Of a stretch of DNA of 64,000 nt, positions 50,861-61,114 are shown in pieces (the stretch's first letter is position 1; every line of letters starts with the position of its first letter). Under the pieces are notes generated by a model, which was not told the origin of the DNA, did no database searches, and was given only the letters and a program-made list of their open reading frames with translations. Origin of the DNA: Micromonospora sediminicola (GTDB lineage Bacteria > Actinomycetota > Actinomycetes > Mycobacteriales > Micromonosporaceae); NCBI RefSeq assembly GCF_900089585.1, contig NZ_FLRH01000003.1:2122501-2186500 (forward strand), in the 5' to 3' direction. A program made the position numbers and the translations under genes.

Positions 50861-51654
50861 CCGGCTACGACCGCCCGGGCGACCCGCTGGTGCTCGGGGT
50901 CCCCCGGGCGGCGTTCCGGCCCAGCCCCATCTTCCTGGCGCTGGTCGCGCTCTTCGTGGCCGCCGGGGTGATGACCTGGAACCGGTACGGCAACGTCCGG
51001 TTCGACGTGTTCCTCTTCGTGGTGTCGGGCTGGCTGGTGTCGCTCTGCCTGCACGAGTACGCCCACGCCGTGATCGCCTACCGGGCCGGCGACCGGGACA
51101 TCGCGCACCGCGGCTACCTGACGCTCAACCCGCTGAAGTACACCAGCCCGCTGCTGTCGATCGTGCTGCCGGTGGTCGTGGTGCTGCTCGGCGGCATCGG
51201 CCTGCCCGGCGGCGCGGTCTGGGTGGACCGGCACGCCATTCCCGGCCGGCTGCGGCACTCCCTGGTCAGCCTGGCCGGGCCGGCCACCAACGTGCTGTTC
51301 ACGCTGGTGCTGGTAGCGGCGCTGACCTGGGGGCCCGACCTGGGCGGGCCGCTGGAGTTCTGGGCCGGCGTCGGGCTGCTCGCGTTCCTCCAGCTCACCG
51401 CCAGCGTGCTCAACCTGCTGCCGGTGCCGGGCCTGGACGGCGGCAACATGATCCAGCCCTGGCTCAGCCCCGCCTACCGGCGGATGTACGACCTGTTCGC
51501 CCCGTACGGATTCATCCTGCTCTTCGCGCTGCTGTGGAGCCCGCAGATCAACCGGGTGTTCTTCGGCGGGGTCTTCGCCGTCGGCGAGGCGCTCGGCCTG
51601 CCCCGGGAGCTGTACCAGCTCGGGTTCTACCTGATCCGCTTCTGGCAGGGCTGA
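50857..51654 (+). CDS. Site-2 protease family (M50) intramembrane metalloprotease
   Basis: A 265-residue protein with about six membrane helices. Zinc site HEYAHAVIAYRAGD (HExxH near residue 67) and the second metal motif LNLLPVPGLDGGNM (Asp ligand) are both intact, and LVSLAGPATNVLFTLVL supplies the GPxxN motif. No PDZ or CBS domain is present, so it is the minimal form. Such enzymes cut membrane anchors of anti-sigma factors or other single-pass proteins. It overlaps the small Trp-rich protein gene by 4 bp. Confidence 0.9.
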   Translation: MTGYDRPGDPLVLGVPRAAFRPSPIFLALVALFVAAGVMTWNRYGNVRFDVFLFVVSGWLVSLCLHEYAHAVIAYRAGDRDIAHRGYLTLNPLKYTSPLLSIVLPVVVVLLGGIGLPGGAVWVDRHAIPGRLRHSLVSLAGPATNVLFTLVLVAALTWGPDLGGPLEFWAGVGLLAFLQLTASVLNLLPVPGLDGGNMIQPWLSPAYRRMYDLFAPYGFILLFALLWSPQINRVFFGGVFAVGEALGLPRELYQLGFYLIRFWQG

Positions 51655-51660
51655 CGCGCC

Positions 51661-51693
51661 GTCCCGGGCCGACGGTGACCGCCGGCCCGGGAC
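51661..51693. terminator. Bidirectional hairpin after the site-2 protease gene
   Basis: Perfect 11-bp arms GTCCCGGGCCG (51661-51671) and CGGCCCGGGAC (51683-51693) between converging genes. Confidence 0.8.
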
Positions 51694-51699
51694 CGGGCG

Positions 51700-52698
51700 T
51701 CACGGACGCTGGGCCGGGCTCTCGGTCTGCGCCGGGTCCCGCTCGGTGACCGGCTCGACGATCTCGTCGATCGCCTTGAGCAGCTCGGCGTCGAGCTTCA
51801 CGCCGGCCGCCTTGACGTTGTCGTGCACCTGCTCGGGCCGGGACGCGCCGATGATGGCCGAGGCGACGTTGGGGTTCTGCAACACCCAGGCGATGGCGAG
51901 CTGCGGCATGGTCAGCCCGGCCTGCTCGGCCAGGGGCTTGAGCCGCTGCACGCGGGTCAGCACGTCGTCGGTGAGCCACTTGGCGATGAAGTCGGCGCCG
52001 GACTTCTCGTCGGTGGCGCGCGAGCCGGCCGGCGGCGGCTGACCCGGCAGGTACTTGCCGGAGAGCACGCCCTGGGCCATCGGCGACCAGACGATCTGGC
52101 CGATGCCCAGCTCCTCGCTGGCCGGGACGACCTCGGTCTCGATGACCCGCCACAGCATCGAGTACTGCGGCTGGTTGGAGATCAGCGGGATGCGCAGCTC
52201 ACGCGCGAGCGCGTGGGCCTCGCGCAGCTGCGACGCCTTCCACTCCGAGACGCCGATGTAGTGCGCCTTGCCGGAGCGTACGACGTCGGCGAAGGCCTCC
52301 ATCGTCTCCTCCAGCGGGGTGCTGTAGTCGTAGCGGTGGGCCTGGTAGAGGTCGACGTGGTCGGTCTGCAGGCGGCGCAGCGAGCCGTCGATCGACTCCA
52401 TGATGTGCTTGCGGGACAGGCCCCGGTCGTTGCGGCCCGGGCCGGTCGGCCAGTACACCTTGGTGAAGATCTCCAGCCCCTCGCGACGCTCGCCCTTGAG
52501 CGCCCGGCCGAGCACCGACTCGGCGCGGGTGCCGGCGTAGACGTCGGCGGTGTCGAACGTGGTGATGCCGCTGTCGAGGGCGGCCCGCACGCACGCGACG
52601 GCGGCCTCCTCCTCGACCTGCGAGCCGTGGGTGATCCAGTTGCCGTACGAGATCTCGCTGACCATCAGGCCGGAGCGGCCCAGGTGTCGGAATTCCAT
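51700..52698 (-). CDS. Aldo/keto reductase (potassium-channel beta-subunit-like group)
   Basis: A 332-residue AKR: MEFRHLGRSGLMVSEISYGN, catalytic Asp/Tyr in FDTADVYAGTRAESVLG, Lys in IFTKVYWP, His in YQAHRYDYSTPLEETM, and the NADPH stretch SAIIGASRPEQVHDNVKAAG. It is of the Kv-beta/YghZ-like type acting on broad aldehydes. ATG 52698 is 7 bp after TAGGGT and also has GGAAG; frames extend upstream but without support. Confidence 0.9.
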   Translation of the reverse strand: MEFRHLGRSGLMVSEISYGNWITHGSQVEEEAAVACVRAALDSGITTFDTADVYAGTRAESVLGRALKGERREGLEIFTKVYWPTGPGRNDRGLSRKHIMESIDGSLRRLQTDHVDLYQAHRYDYSTPLEETMEAFADVVRSGKAHYIGVSEWKASQLREAHALARELRIPLISNQPQYSMLWRVIETEVVPASEELGIGQIVWSPMAQGVLSGKYLPGQPPPAGSRATDEKSGADFIAKWLTDDVLTRVQRLKPLAEQAGLTMPQLAIAWVLQNPNVASAIIGASRPEQVHDNVKAAGVKLDAELLKAIDEIVEPVTERDPAQTESPAQRP

Positions 52699-52705
52699 GC
52701 TTCCG

Positions 52706-52711
52706 ACCCTA
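52706..52711 (-). promoter_or_regulatory. Leaderless -10 element of the 51700-52698 reductase
   Basis: TAGGGT on the minus strand, 7 bp before ATG 52698. Confidence 0.55.
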
Positions 52712-52758
52712 GTCCGGCCCGCCGGCCGGTGCCGCGCGGCGTTCACGCCGGCAGCAGC

Positions 52759-52881
52759 GCGTCCCGCATCCGGGCGCCGGAACGCCGGCTGCCCGACCCC
52801 GGCCCGGTCGACCCGGCCGCGCTCGGGCCCGCGGCCGCCCGCAACGGCATCGAGCTGCTGGGGCCCCCGCCGACGGCGTGA
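52759..52881 (+). pseudogene. Possible remnant of a gene 3' end
   Basis: In the plus-strand frame ending with TGA at 52879-52881, the last 40 codons read like a real C-terminus (LPDPGPVDPAALGPAAARNG then IELLGPPPTA), similar to tails I associate with actinomycete cupin-type proteins. No start or upstream domain is present; the region before it is the promoter of the divergent reductase. It may be the stump of a deleted gene or chance. Confidence 0.25.
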
Positions 52882-52888
52882 GACCGGG

Positions 52889-55800
52889 TCAGAGCACCGG
52901 GCTGGCGTCGGTGAGCAGCCGGTCGATCTCGGCGGCGACCTCCGCGCGGGCCCGGTGCACCGGATCGATCAGCGGCTCACCGCGCCGGTCCAACGCGCCC
53001 CACCGCCCCGACTCCGTGGTGACCAGGAACGCCACCGGGTGCACCACCAGCGTCGGGTACGCGGGCGCCACCACCACCCGGCCGCCCCGGTCCACCACGC
53101 CCCGGCGACCGGCCAGTTCGACCACGGCCAGACCGTCGGAGGTGAAGCCGTCCAGGTGCCGGCCGTCGGCCAGCGACGTGCCCAGACCGTGGTAGCGGGT
53201 CGGCACCACCACCGCCCCGGTCCGGTCCACCGCACCCCAGCCGCCGTTCTGCCGGACCGCCGCCAGCCCGTTGCGGAACGGCCGGGCCTCCTCGTACCCG
53301 GGTGGGATCTTCACGATGTTCATCTGGTCGACGGCCATCCACCGGCCCTTGCCGTCCATGGACACCCAGGACAGTCCCTCGGAGAACGGGCCCACGGCCC
53401 GGTAGCCGTTGTTCGCCTCGATCAGCGCCGCGCCGGTGCTGTCGATGAGCGCCCAGCGGGACGCCTCCGGCCGACGCACCCAGGCCAGCCCCTCGTGGAA
53501 CGGCTGGGCCTCCGCGTACCGGTAGGCGACGACCAGTTCGCCGTCGGCGTCCGCGTACCCCCAGAGCTGCTGCTCATCGTCGAACGTCGGCACCGGGTAG
53601 CGCGGCGTGCCCAGGATCTCCTCCCGGGTGCGCGGCACCGGACCGAAGCCGCCGTCCGCGGCCCGCTCGGCCACCGCGTCCAGCGCGACCACGGTACGCG
53701 CGTTGAGCGGCCCGTCCTCGCCCTGCCGCAGGTCCAGCGCCCGCTCGAAGTGCAGGCACGCCTCGGTCAGCCGACCCTGGTCGAAGCAGGAACGCCCGGC
53801 GTGCTCGTGCAGCAACGCGCGCAGCCGGTCGGGCAGCTCCGGCGAGTTGGCCTCGGCGAAGAGCCGGTCGGCCTCCGCGTGCTCCCCACGCCAGCGCAGC
53901 ACCTCGGCGAGGCGCGCGCGGGCCAGCGCGGTCCGCCGCAACTCGCCGGTGGACTCCGCGTACGTGAGGGCGAGCCGCGCGTCGGCGACCGCGTCGTCCA
54001 GGTCCCCGAGGACCCGGGACGCCACCGACCGGAGGCTGAGCAGCCGGGCCCGACTGCGGTTGTCCAACGCGGTGTCGAGCTTGCCGGTGAGACCGTCCCG
54101 GATCCGCCGCAACTCGTCCGGGTCGGGGGCCTCCTCGCGCAGCGTCCCCGGGTGCAGCCGCCAACCCACGGCGGCCAGCGCCTGCTCCGGGTCGACCGGC
54201 GGCTCCGGCTCGGGAGCGGACGCCCCGGCCTCCGGTCCCGCCTCCTGGGCACCCGAATCCGCCGGCCCGCCCGCGCCGGCGTCGACGGTCGGTCCCTCGC
54301 CCGCCGCCGCGTCGCCCCGCACCGGCTCCGCCGGGACCCCGTCCGGCTCCCCGCCGTGCGCGCGGGTCGCCGCGTCGTCCTCGATACGCGCCGGGACCCC
54401 GACGGTGCCGACCTCGGCCGTGGTCGCGCCCCGGTCCGTGCCGGCGTCGGTCCCGTCGGTCGAGTGATTGCCCTGCTCCGCGCCGGCGTCGGTCCCGTCG
54501 GTCCCGTGATTGCCCTGGTCCGTGGTGGTGCCGGTCCTGTCGGTCGAGGTGTCGCTCTGCTTCGCGGTGGTGCCGGTCCTGTCGGTCGAGGTGTCGCTCT
54601 GCTTCGCGGTGGTGCCGGTCCTGTCGGTCGAGGTGTCGCTCTGCTTCGCGGTGGTGCCGGGCGTTGTTGCCGGGGTGTCCTGGCCTGCGGTGGTGCTGGC
54701 CGGTGTCGTCGGGGTGTCGTGGTTCGTGGTGGTGCTGGCCGGTGCTGTGAGGGCGTCGGTGCTGTCGGAACGGGTGGCGCCGGCCGCGGCGAACGAGGCG
54801 GGCGTCGGCGCCGGGCCCGCTGGCGACGGCGAGGGCGCCGACGCCGGCGCGGGCGCTGCGGAGGTGGGGCGCGGCCCGGCGCCGAGGACCGGTTCGGTCG
54901 CCGTCCCGTCGTACCCGGTGGGGCTCGGCGTGCCGGGCCCGGGTGTCGGCGGCCGTGGCTCCGCGTCGGGCTGGGACGCGTCGGGCCGGGACGCGTCGGT
55001 CCGCGGGGCCTCGACCGTGGTCGCGGAGTCCGGTACGGCGGCCGCCACCCCGGCGACGTTCGGTTCCGGAGCTTGCGGGACGCCCGCCTCGCTGACGGGC
55101 GAGTCCGTGACACTCGGTTCCGGGCCGGTGTCCTCGGCGATCGCCCGCTCCGCAAGGACCCCGTCCGTCGCGGCCCGTTCCGTCGCGGTCTCCGCCGTCG
55201 CGGCGAGCAATTCGGCGGCCTGCTCGGTCGCGGCCTGCCCCGGGTGGTCCGGTGCGATGGTCCGGTGCTGCTCCACCCCGTTCGCGGTACCGCCGGACGT
55301 CGCCGATCCGGTGCACCCTGCCGTGTCGACGGACGCCACGAGATCACGGGCGTCGACGTCGGATTCGCCCGCTTCACCGGTGGCCCCCGACTCGACCGGT
55401 CCGCGGAGGCCGACCAGCTGCCCCTCCGCCCCCGACTCCTCACCCGCGCGAGATCTTGGAAGGAAAGGGCCCTCATCGGGGCCGGAATCTTCCAAGATCT
55501 CCGGCGGTGCCTCCGCGGTGGCGGCTCCGGTACGGGTGGACGGGGGAGCCGGCTCCGCGAGGTCGACCGGCCCCACGGAAGCGACGGGCTGCGCGAGAGC
55601 GGGCGGCGGTACGGAGTCGGCGGGCTTCGTCACTTCGGCCGGGAGCACGGAGCCGGCGGGCCCGGCCGGATGACCGAGGTCGGCCGGGTTCGGGGAATCG
55701 GCGGGCTTGGCGGGGTTGTCCGGGTGCTCGGGGTCGGCCGGGTTCGGGGAGTCGGCGGGCGTCATGGGGTCCGCCGGGTGCCCGGGGCCGGCCGGGTGCA

Positions 55801-58800
55801 TGGGGCGGCCCGACTGCGCGGGGGTGGCCGGCCTCGTCGCGGCGGTTACCAGCTGGTCGTCCTCCCGGACGACGCCGGCGACAGGTGCCCCGCGGTAGCG
55901 GTCGCTGGAGTGCGGGAGGCCCGCCGGCTCCGCGGCATGGTGGGTGTCAGCCTCGACCAGTCGGTCGGCTCCGGGACGGTCGGCGCTGTCCGCGGGCGCG
56001 GACTCGGCCGGGGTGGACCCGGCGACCGTCGTGTCCTGGTCCGCAGGTCGCGTACCCGCGTCCTGGTCCCCGGTGGCCGTCGGTCGGTTCGGTCGGAACC
56101 AGGCTTCCGCGCCGGCGTCCGCGGCCTGCGGTGCGGGAGCTGTCCCCGCCACGGAGTGCCCGCTGCCGGCCCGTTCCGGCCGCTCTTCGACCGTTCCTCC
56201 GTCCTGCGCTCGGCCCGGCCGCTCGTCGACCCGGGCGGCGTTCGCACCCGCTGGAGGTTGACCGTTGTCCGTCGGCGGGGTTGGCCGGGTTTCCGCGCCG
56301 GGCCGAAGGTCCGCGGCGGTGCGGGGCTCGGACCCCGTCGTGGAGCCGGGACGGACGGTCGTGCCGACCTGGGGGCCGGTGGCCGGTCCCGGCTCCGGGC
56401 CGGATGTCGTGTCGGTCCCGACGCCGCTGACCGTGCTGTGGGTCGTATCGGATCCGGTCTCGGTGACCGGGCCGCGGCTCGTCCCGGCCTCGGCCCCGGT
56501 GACCGGGCCTCGGGTCGTCCCGGTCTCGGCGTCGGTGACCGTGCCGCGGGCGGTGTCGGCCCCGGCGTCGGTGACCGTGCTGTGGGTCGTGTCGGTGCGC
56601 GCCGCGGTGACCGGGCCCTCCTCGGGCCGCTGATCCGCACCCGGCTGCGCCCCGCCAGGCGCTCGGGGGGCGGGTGGTTTCGCCGTCTCCGGGCGGCGGT
56701 CGGCGGGTGGCGTCGGGGCGGTGTGGCGCGGGTGAGCCTCGGTGGGTCCGGTCGGTGCGGGTAGGGGCGCGCCGCTTTCGACGGTCGGGGTCGACGACGG
56801 GCCCGGGTAGACGGGCGGTGCCGGGCGAGCCGGCGGGGCCTGGGTCGGGCCCGGCCGGGCGGTCGGGCGCGGGTCCGGGCGATCCGCGTGCCGGGGCGGC
56901 GCTGCCGGCGGGACAGGCTCGCCGGACCCCTCCGTCGGCGGGGCGGGCCTGCCTTCGTCCGCCGGCGCGGCCGGCTCGCCGGAGCGGGGGGTCGACGGCG
57001 CGGCAGGCTCGCCGGGACGGGGGATCGACGGCGCGGCCGGCTCGCCGGGACGGGGGATCGACGGCAGGGGTCCGGTTCCGGGCGCGTCACGGACGGGCGC
57101 GGCCGGCGTCGGGCCGGCGGACACCCGCCGGTCGGGCTCGGCGGCGGCGGGACGACGGGCCTCGTCGTAGCGTCCCGGTCCCACCGACCGGTGCGGGTCC
57201 TCCGGACGCGTCGGCGGTACGGGACGTGTCGGCACGTTCTCGGCGCCGGACACGGTGGTCCCCTCGCCGGGGCGGACCGGTGCTGCCGTCGGCCTGATCC
57301 CCTCCGGCCGTACCGCGGCGGGCCGGGGTCGGGCGTCGTCGGGGCGGGTGCGAGCGTCGGGCTCGACCGGAGCCGCGCCCCGGGCGTCGGGGACACGGGT
57401 CGACGGATGCCCGTCCGGCCGTGCCGGCCACTGCTCGGACCGGGGCCGGTACTCGGCGCTCGCGGCGACGTCGGGCCGTCTGCCGTCCTGCTCCGGCTGC
57501 GGTCGGCCGGACCCGGGCCGGCCCGAGGTGGCCGGCGGCCGGGAATCCCGTGCCTCCGGGCGGGTGCCGGGCTGAGCGGCGCGGGCGTCCACGGCCGGGG
57601 ACCGAGGGTCGCGTGGCTCCGGGCGGGTGCCGGGCTGACCGGGGCGGGCGTCCACGGCGGGGGACCGAGGGTCGCGTGGGTCCGGGCGGGTGCCGGCCGG
57701 GCCGGGGCGGCCTTCCACGGCGGGCGGTCGCGCGTCGCGTGGTTCCGGACGCGGGGTGGCCTGACCGGGACGGGCGTCCACGGCGGGCGGCCGGACCTCC
57801 CGCGGTTCGGGGCGGCCGGCGCCGGGCTGGTCGGGGCGGCGACCGTCGGGGCGTGCGCCGTCCACGGGCTGGACCGGGTATCCGGGCGGCGTCGGGCGGG
57901 CCACCGGCGGGCGGTGCCGCTCGTCGGGCCGGTAGGCGGCGGGCTCGACACGTGGACGCGGCTCGACGACCGGCCACTCGCCCTGATGGGATCGGGCCCG
58001 GTCGGCGGGCGGGCGCTGCCCGTCCCACCGCTGGTCGGCGCCGGGGCGCGGAGGGCCGTACCGGTCGGGCTCGGTGCGGGGGCGCCCGCACTCGGGCGCC
58101 TGGCGGTGGGTCTCGGGGTACGCGGCGGCATCCCGGCGCGGCGCGCCGTCGTCCCACCGGCTCCCCGCCGGCTCGCGCCACTCGGCCGGGGGACGGGCCC
58201 CGGGGTCACGCCAACCGTCGCGGCCGTCCCGCTCCGGCGACGCCATCGGATGGTCCCGCCGGTCGACCGGCCGACCGGGACCGGCCTCACGTCGACCGTC
58301 GAGGGACGCCTCCCGGTGGCCGTGGGGGAGGGCGTCCCGACGCGGGTCGGACGCCGGACCGCGGCGACCGTCCGGGGTGGCCTCGTGGCCGTCGGCGGGG
58401 ACACGTCGGCCGTCCACCGGGCGACGGCGCTCGGACCAGCCCGGGCCGGCGTGCGGTACCTCGTTCGGCTCCGGCACCCAGCCCGGCTCGGATCCGGGCG
58501 GGGCCGGTCGGTGCGACGCCGCGGCGGGACGTACCCACCGCTGGTCGGCGCGCTCCGGGCCGGGCCGGTGCCGCTCCTCGGGCCAGGGCCGCCGGTCGTC
58601 CGGGCCCGGTCCGTCCGGACGACCGTTCCGGTCGCGCGGCCCCGCGCCGCCGGGGTGCGACCCGCGCGAACCGTCCGCGGCGGCCGGACTCACCGGGTAC
58701 GACGCACGACGCCCGTCCGGGCCGGCGGAGCTGAGCGGGTAGGCCTCGCGCGGTCCGGCAGGGCTGAGCGGATAGGCCTCGCGCGGTCCGGCAGGGCTGA

Positions 58801-59209
58801 GCGGATAGGCCTCGCGCGGCCCGGCGGGACTGACCGGGTAGGTGCCGCGCGGCCCGGCGGGGCTGACCGGGTAGGTACCACGCGGTCCGGCGGGGCTGGT
58901 CGGACGGGCCTCACGCGGTCCGGCGGGGCTGACCGGGTACGAGCCACGCGGGCTCGCAGGGCTCACCGGGTACGCGTCGTCGGGGCGGGAAGCGGCGGGG
59001 CTGACCGGGTGCTCGACACCCGGAGCGGGACTGACCGGGCGTACCTCGGCGCGTCCGACCACGGCGCGACGGCGGGGCGGAGGCGTCAGGTTCTCGAGGC
59101 CGATGTCGCCGGGGTAGCGCTGTCCGGGGAACTGCGGCTCCCATTCGTGGGTGGGCTCGGCGGCCCAGGCCGGTTCGGCCGGCTCGCGCCAGCTGCCCCA
59201 GCCACTCAT
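52889..59209 (-). CDS. Giant Pro-rich repeat protein with TPR-like and WG-repeat C-terminus
   Basis: A 2106-residue protein, no signal peptide or membrane helix seen. N-terminal ~1670 residues are low-complexity Pro/Ala/Arg/Asp/Thr: 11-residue [11 protein letters not shown] repeats (about 75-160), [22 protein letters not shown] repeats (about 480-560), [11 protein letters not shown] repeats (about 715-740) and three exact [14 protein letters not shown] units (about 1520-1562). Residues ~1675-1850 form helical TPR-like pairs ([40 protein letters not shown]). The last ~240 residues are WG repeats ([56 protein letters not shown]). ATG 59209 has GGGAGGGG upstream. Function unknown; WG and TPR parts are usually for protein binding. 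Confidence 0.85.
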   Translation of the reverse strand: MSGWGSWREPAEPAWAAEPTHEWEPQFPGQRYPGDIGLENLTPPPRRRAVVGRAEVRPVSPAPGVEHPVSPAASRPDDAYPVSPASPRGSYPVSPAGPREARPTSPAGPRGTYPVSPAGPRGTYPVSPAGPREAYPLSPAGPREAYPLSPAGPREAYPLSSAGPDGRRASYPVSPAAADGSRGSHPGGAGPRDRNGRPDGPGPDDRRPWPEERHRPGPERADQRWVRPAAASHRPAPPGSEPGWVPEPNEVPHAGPGWSERRRPVDGRRVPADGHEATPDGRRGPASDPRRDALPHGHREASLDGRREAGPGRPVDRRDHPMASPERDGRDGWRDPGARPPAEWREPAGSRWDDGAPRRDAAAYPETHRQAPECGRPRTEPDRYGPPRPGADQRWDGQRPPADRARSHQGEWPVVEPRPRVEPAAYRPDERHRPPVARPTPPGYPVQPVDGARPDGRRPDQPGAGRPEPREVRPPAVDARPGQATPRPEPRDARPPAVEGRPGPAGTRPDPRDPRSPAVDARPGQPGTRPEPRDPRSPAVDARAAQPGTRPEARDSRPPATSGRPGSGRPQPEQDGRRPDVAASAEYRPRSEQWPARPDGHPSTRVPDARGAAPVEPDARTRPDDARPRPAAVRPEGIRPTAAPVRPGEGTTVSGAENVPTRPVPPTRPEDPHRSVGPGRYDEARRPAAAEPDRRVSAGPTPAAPVRDAPGTGPLPSIPRPGEPAAPSIPRPGEPAAPSTPRSGEPAAPADEGRPAPPTEGSGEPVPPAAPPRHADRPDPRPTARPGPTQAPPARPAPPVYPGPSSTPTVESGAPLPAPTGPTEAHPRHTAPTPPADRRPETAKPPAPRAPGGAQPGADQRPEEGPVTAARTDTTHSTVTDAGADTARGTVTDAETGTTRGPVTGAEAGTSRGPVTETGSDTTHSTVSGVGTDTTSGPEPGPATGPQVGTTVRPGSTTGSEPRTAADLRPGAETRPTPPTDNGQPPAGANAARVDERPGRAQDGGTVEERPERAGSGHSVAGTAPAPQAADAGAEAWFRPNRPTATGDQDAGTRPADQDTTVAGSTPAESAPADSADRPGADRLVEADTHHAAEPAGLPHSSDRYRGAPVAGVVREDDQLVTAATRPATPAQSGRPMHPAGPGHPADPMTPADSPNPADPEHPDNPAKPADSPNPADLGHPAGPAGSVLPAEVTKPADSVPPPALAQPVASVGPVDLAEPAPPSTRTGAATAEAPPEILEDSGPDEGPFLPRSRAGEESGAEGQLVGLRGPVESGATGEAGESDVDARDLVASVDTAGCTGSATSGGTANGVEQHRTIAPDHPGQAATEQAAELLAATAETATERAATDGVLAERAIAEDTGPEPSVTDSPVSEAGVPQAPEPNVAGVAAAVPDSATTVEAPRTDASRPDASQPDAEPRPPTPGPGTPSPTGYDGTATEPVLGAGPRPTSAAPAPASAPSPSPAGPAPTPASFAAAGATRSDSTDALTAPASTTTNHDTPTTPASTTAGQDTPATTPGTTAKQSDTSTDRTGTTAKQSDTSTDRTGTTAKQSDTSTDRTGTTTDQGNHGTDGTDAGAEQGNHSTDGTDAGTDRGATTAEVGTVGVPARIEDDAATRAHGGEPDGVPAEPVRGDAAAGEGPTVDAGAGGPADSGAQEAGPEAGASAPEPEPPVDPEQALAAVGWRLHPGTLREEAPDPDELRRIRDGLTGKLDTALDNRSRARLLSLRSVASRVLGDLDDAVADARLALTYAESTGELRRTALARARLAEVLRWRGEHAEADRLFAEANSPELPDRLRALLHEHAGRSCFDQGRLTEACLHFERALDLRQGEDGPLNARTVVALDAVAERAADGGFGPVPRTREEILGTPRYPVPTFDDEQQLWGYADADGELVVAYRYAEAQPFHEGLAWVRRPEASRWALIDSTGAALIEANNGYRAVGPFSEGLSWVSMDGKGRWMAVDQMNIVKIPPGYEEARPFRNGLAAVRQNGGWGAVDRTGAVVVPTRYHGLGTSLADGRHLDGFTSDGLAVVELAGRRGVVDRGGRVVVAPAYPTLVVHPVAFLVTTESGRWGALDRRGEPLIDPVHRARAEVAAEIDRLLTDASPVL
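54524..54649. repeat. Three tandem 42-bp repeats in the giant WG-protein gene
   Basis: Units 54524-54565, 54566-54607 and 54608-54649 are identical, with a partial fourth; each encodes 14 residues ([14 protein letters not shown]). Identity at third positions shows recent duplication. Confidence 0.9.
58730..58985. repeat. 33-bp tandem repeats near the 5' end of the giant WG-protein gene
   Basis: Roughly eight units with a 33-bp period, several almost identical, encode the [11 protein letters not shown] series. Confidence 0.85.
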
Positions 59210-59370
59210 CGGCAGCCCCTCCCGCCGCTCGCGCGGCGCGGCCCCGGGGCCGGCTCGCGTCGCTCGCTCACGGCGGTGTCACCTCGTTGGAAATTGTCGC
59301 GCTGGGCGCCGGACGTGCCGGTAGAGTCGCCCGGTCCAGCACGTCGTGGCTGCGGAAGGAGGGTAACGGC

Positions 59371-60222
59371 GTGGGCTCGGTCACCGCCACTGTGGGACCA
59401 CCCACGGACGCACACGTTACCCCATGGTTTCGGACATTCGGCGCGATAGTGGCGGCCGGCTTCCGCCGGTACGCGACCTATCGCCAGGCCGCGGTGGCGG
59501 GCGTCGTCACCAACACCGTGTTCGGCTTCCTGCGCTGCTACATCTTCCTCGCCGCGACCGGCGCGGCCGGCACCGTGGCCGGTTACGACCGGGCGCAGCT
59601 CGCCACGTTCGTCTGGGCCGGGCAGGGTCTGCTGGCGGTGATCGCCATCTGGGGGTGGACCGATCTGGCCGACCGGATCCGCACCGGCGAGGTGGCCGCC
59701 GACCTGCTGCGGCCGGTGCACCCGGTGACCAGCTACCTCGCGATCGACCTCGGCCGGGCCGGGTTCGCCGCGCTGGCCCGGCTGGTGCCGCCGCTGGTGG
59801 TCGGCCCGCTCTTCTTCGCCGTCTACCTGCCCCGGCACTGGGCCACCGTGCCGTTGTTCCTGCTCTCCACGCTGCTCGCCGTGGTGGTCTGCTTCGGCTG
59901 CCGCTACCTGGTCAACGCCACCGCCTACTGGCTCCAGGACGTCCGCGGTCCGATGATCCTCTGGACGCTCGGCTCGGGCGTGCTGGCCGGGCTCTACTTC
60001 CCGCTGGGCTTCCTCCCCGGCTGGCTGGAGGCGGCCCTGCGGTACGCCACCCCGTTCCCCAGCATCCTGCAGGTTCCGCTGGACGTCCTGGTCGAGCGCG
60101 AGCCGATGTCGACCGGTCTCGGCCTGGTCGGGCTGCAACTGGTCTGGGCGGTGCTGCTGCTGGCGCTCTGCCGGCTGGTCCAGCGCCGTGCCGAGCGCCG
60201 CCTGGTGGTGCAGGGTGGCTGA
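59371..60222 (+). CDS. ABC-2 type exporter permease (DUF990/ABC2_membrane_6 group), subunit 1
   Basis: A 283-residue membrane protein with six hydrophobic helices after a short cytoplasmic N-terminus (TFGAIVAAGFRRYATYRQAA). GEVAADLLRPVHPVTSYLAI and ATAYWLQDVRGPMILWTLGS are hallmarks of the paired permeases of this exporter class. GTG 59371 has AAGGAGG 9 bp upstream. It overlaps the second permease gene by 8 bp, and the ATPase gene follows, giving a complete exporter; substrate unknown. The promoter gap (59210-59370) is shared with the giant WG protein on the other strand. Confidence 0.88.
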   Translation: MGSVTATVGPPTDAHVTPWFRTFGAIVAAGFRRYATYRQAAVAGVVTNTVFGFLRCYIFLAATGAAGTVAGYDRAQLATFVWAGQGLLAVIAIWGWTDLADRIRTGEVAADLLRPVHPVTSYLAIDLGRAGFAALARLVPPLVVGPLFFAVYLPRHWATVPLFLLSTLLAVVVCFGCRYLVNATAYWLQDVRGPMILWTLGSGVLAGLYFPLGFLPGWLEAALRYATPFPSILQVPLDVLVEREPMSTGLGLVGLQLVWAVLLLALCRLVQRRAERRLVVQGG

Positions 60223-60304
60223 GCGCGAGAGCGCGCCCAGGGTGGCTGAGCGCGAGAGCGCGCCCAGGGTGGCTGAGCGCGACAGCGCGCCCAGGGTGGC
60301 TGAG
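60215..60304 (+). repeat. 27-bp tandem repeats duplicating the start region of permease 2
   Basis: Units at 60215, 60242 and 60269 (27 bp each) and a 9-bp partial at 60296 all begin GTGGCTGAG and are in frame, giving four possible GTG starts and a VAERESAPR peptide in three copies. Unit 3 differs by one base (GAG to GAC). Confidence 0.9.
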
Positions 60305-61114
60305 GCTGGCGCCGGAGGCGCGCTGCGGGCGTACCGGGCGCTGCTCGGGGCGCAGGCCCGCTCGCAGGCCGCCTACCGCACCTCGTTCGTGGTGGACCTG
60401 GTCGGCAACCTGGGTGCGACCGTGTTCGACGTGGTCACCGTCCTGGTGATCTTCGGGGTGACCCGTGAGCTGGGCGGGTTCACGCTGCGCGAGACGCTCG
60501 TCGTGGTCGGGCTGTCGTCGTGCGGCTTCGCCGCCGCCGACCTGCTGGTCGGCAACATCGAACGGCTGCCCCGGTACGTCCGCACCGGCCTGTTCGACGC
60601 CGTGCTGGTCCGCCCGCTCGCGGCGTTGCCCCAGCTGCTGCTGATGGACCTGCCGCTGCGCAAGGTGTCCCGGGCCGTGTTCGGGCTGGCCGTGCTGCTG
60701 TACGCGCTCGCCTCGGCGGGGATCGACTGGACCCCGGGCCGGGTGGCGCTGGCCGTGGTCGCCCCGCCGGCCGCTGTGGTGTTCTTCGCGTCGGTCTTCG
60801 TCACCACCGCCACGGTGTCGTTCTACTGGGTCGACTCGGGGGAGATGGCCAACTCGGTGACCTACGGGGGGCGCGACTTCACCTCGTACCCGGTCACCGT
60901 CTACGGCGGCTGGTTCCGCGCGCTGTTCGCGTACGGGATGGGGTTCGCCTTCGTAAGTTACCACCCGGCGCTGGCGCTGCTCGGCCGCGCCGACCCGCTC
61001 GGCCTGCCGCCCTGGGTGGGGTGGGCCTCGCCGGGCGTCGCGCTGGTCGCGGCGGCGGTCGCCGCCCTGGCCTGGCGGGTCGGGATCCGTCACTACCGGA
61101 GTACGGGGTCATGA
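60215..61114 (+). CDS. ABC-2 type exporter permease (DUF990/ABC2_membrane_6 group), subunit 2
   Basis: A 299-residue (if GTG 60215) protein: charged repeat leader, then six hydrophobic helices with RTSFVVDLVGNLGATVFDVV, FAAADLLVGNIERLPRYVRT, GLFDAVLVRPLAALPQLLLM and YGGRDFTSYPVTVYGGWFRA, the last typical of this permease group. The true start could be any of four in-frame GTGs created by the 27-bp repeats; the last (60296) gives a more usual N-terminus, VAEAGAGGALRAYRALLGAQ. The stop overlaps the ATPase start (ATGA). Confidence 0.87.
   Translation: MAERESAPRVAERESAPRVAERDSAPRVAEAGAGGALRAYRALLGAQARSQAAYRTSFVVDLVGNLGATVFDVVTVLVIFGVTRELGGFTLRETLVVVGLSSCGFAAADLLVGNIERLPRYVRTGLFDAVLVRPLAALPQLLLMDLPLRKVSRAVFGLAVLLYALASAGIDWTPGRVALAVVAPPAAVVFFASVFVTTATVSFYWVDSGEMANSVTYGGRDFTSYPVTVYGGWFRALFAYGMGFAFVSYHPALALLGRADPLGLPPWVGWASPGVALVAAAVAALAWRVGIRHYRSTGS

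Noticed and set aside
52550..56764. 1404-codon plus-strand frame, and a further one at 56888-59449, opposite the WG protein
   Set aside because: They are mirror images of the low-complexity repeats; neither has a ribosome site or recognisable domain, whereas the minus strand ends in WG repeats.
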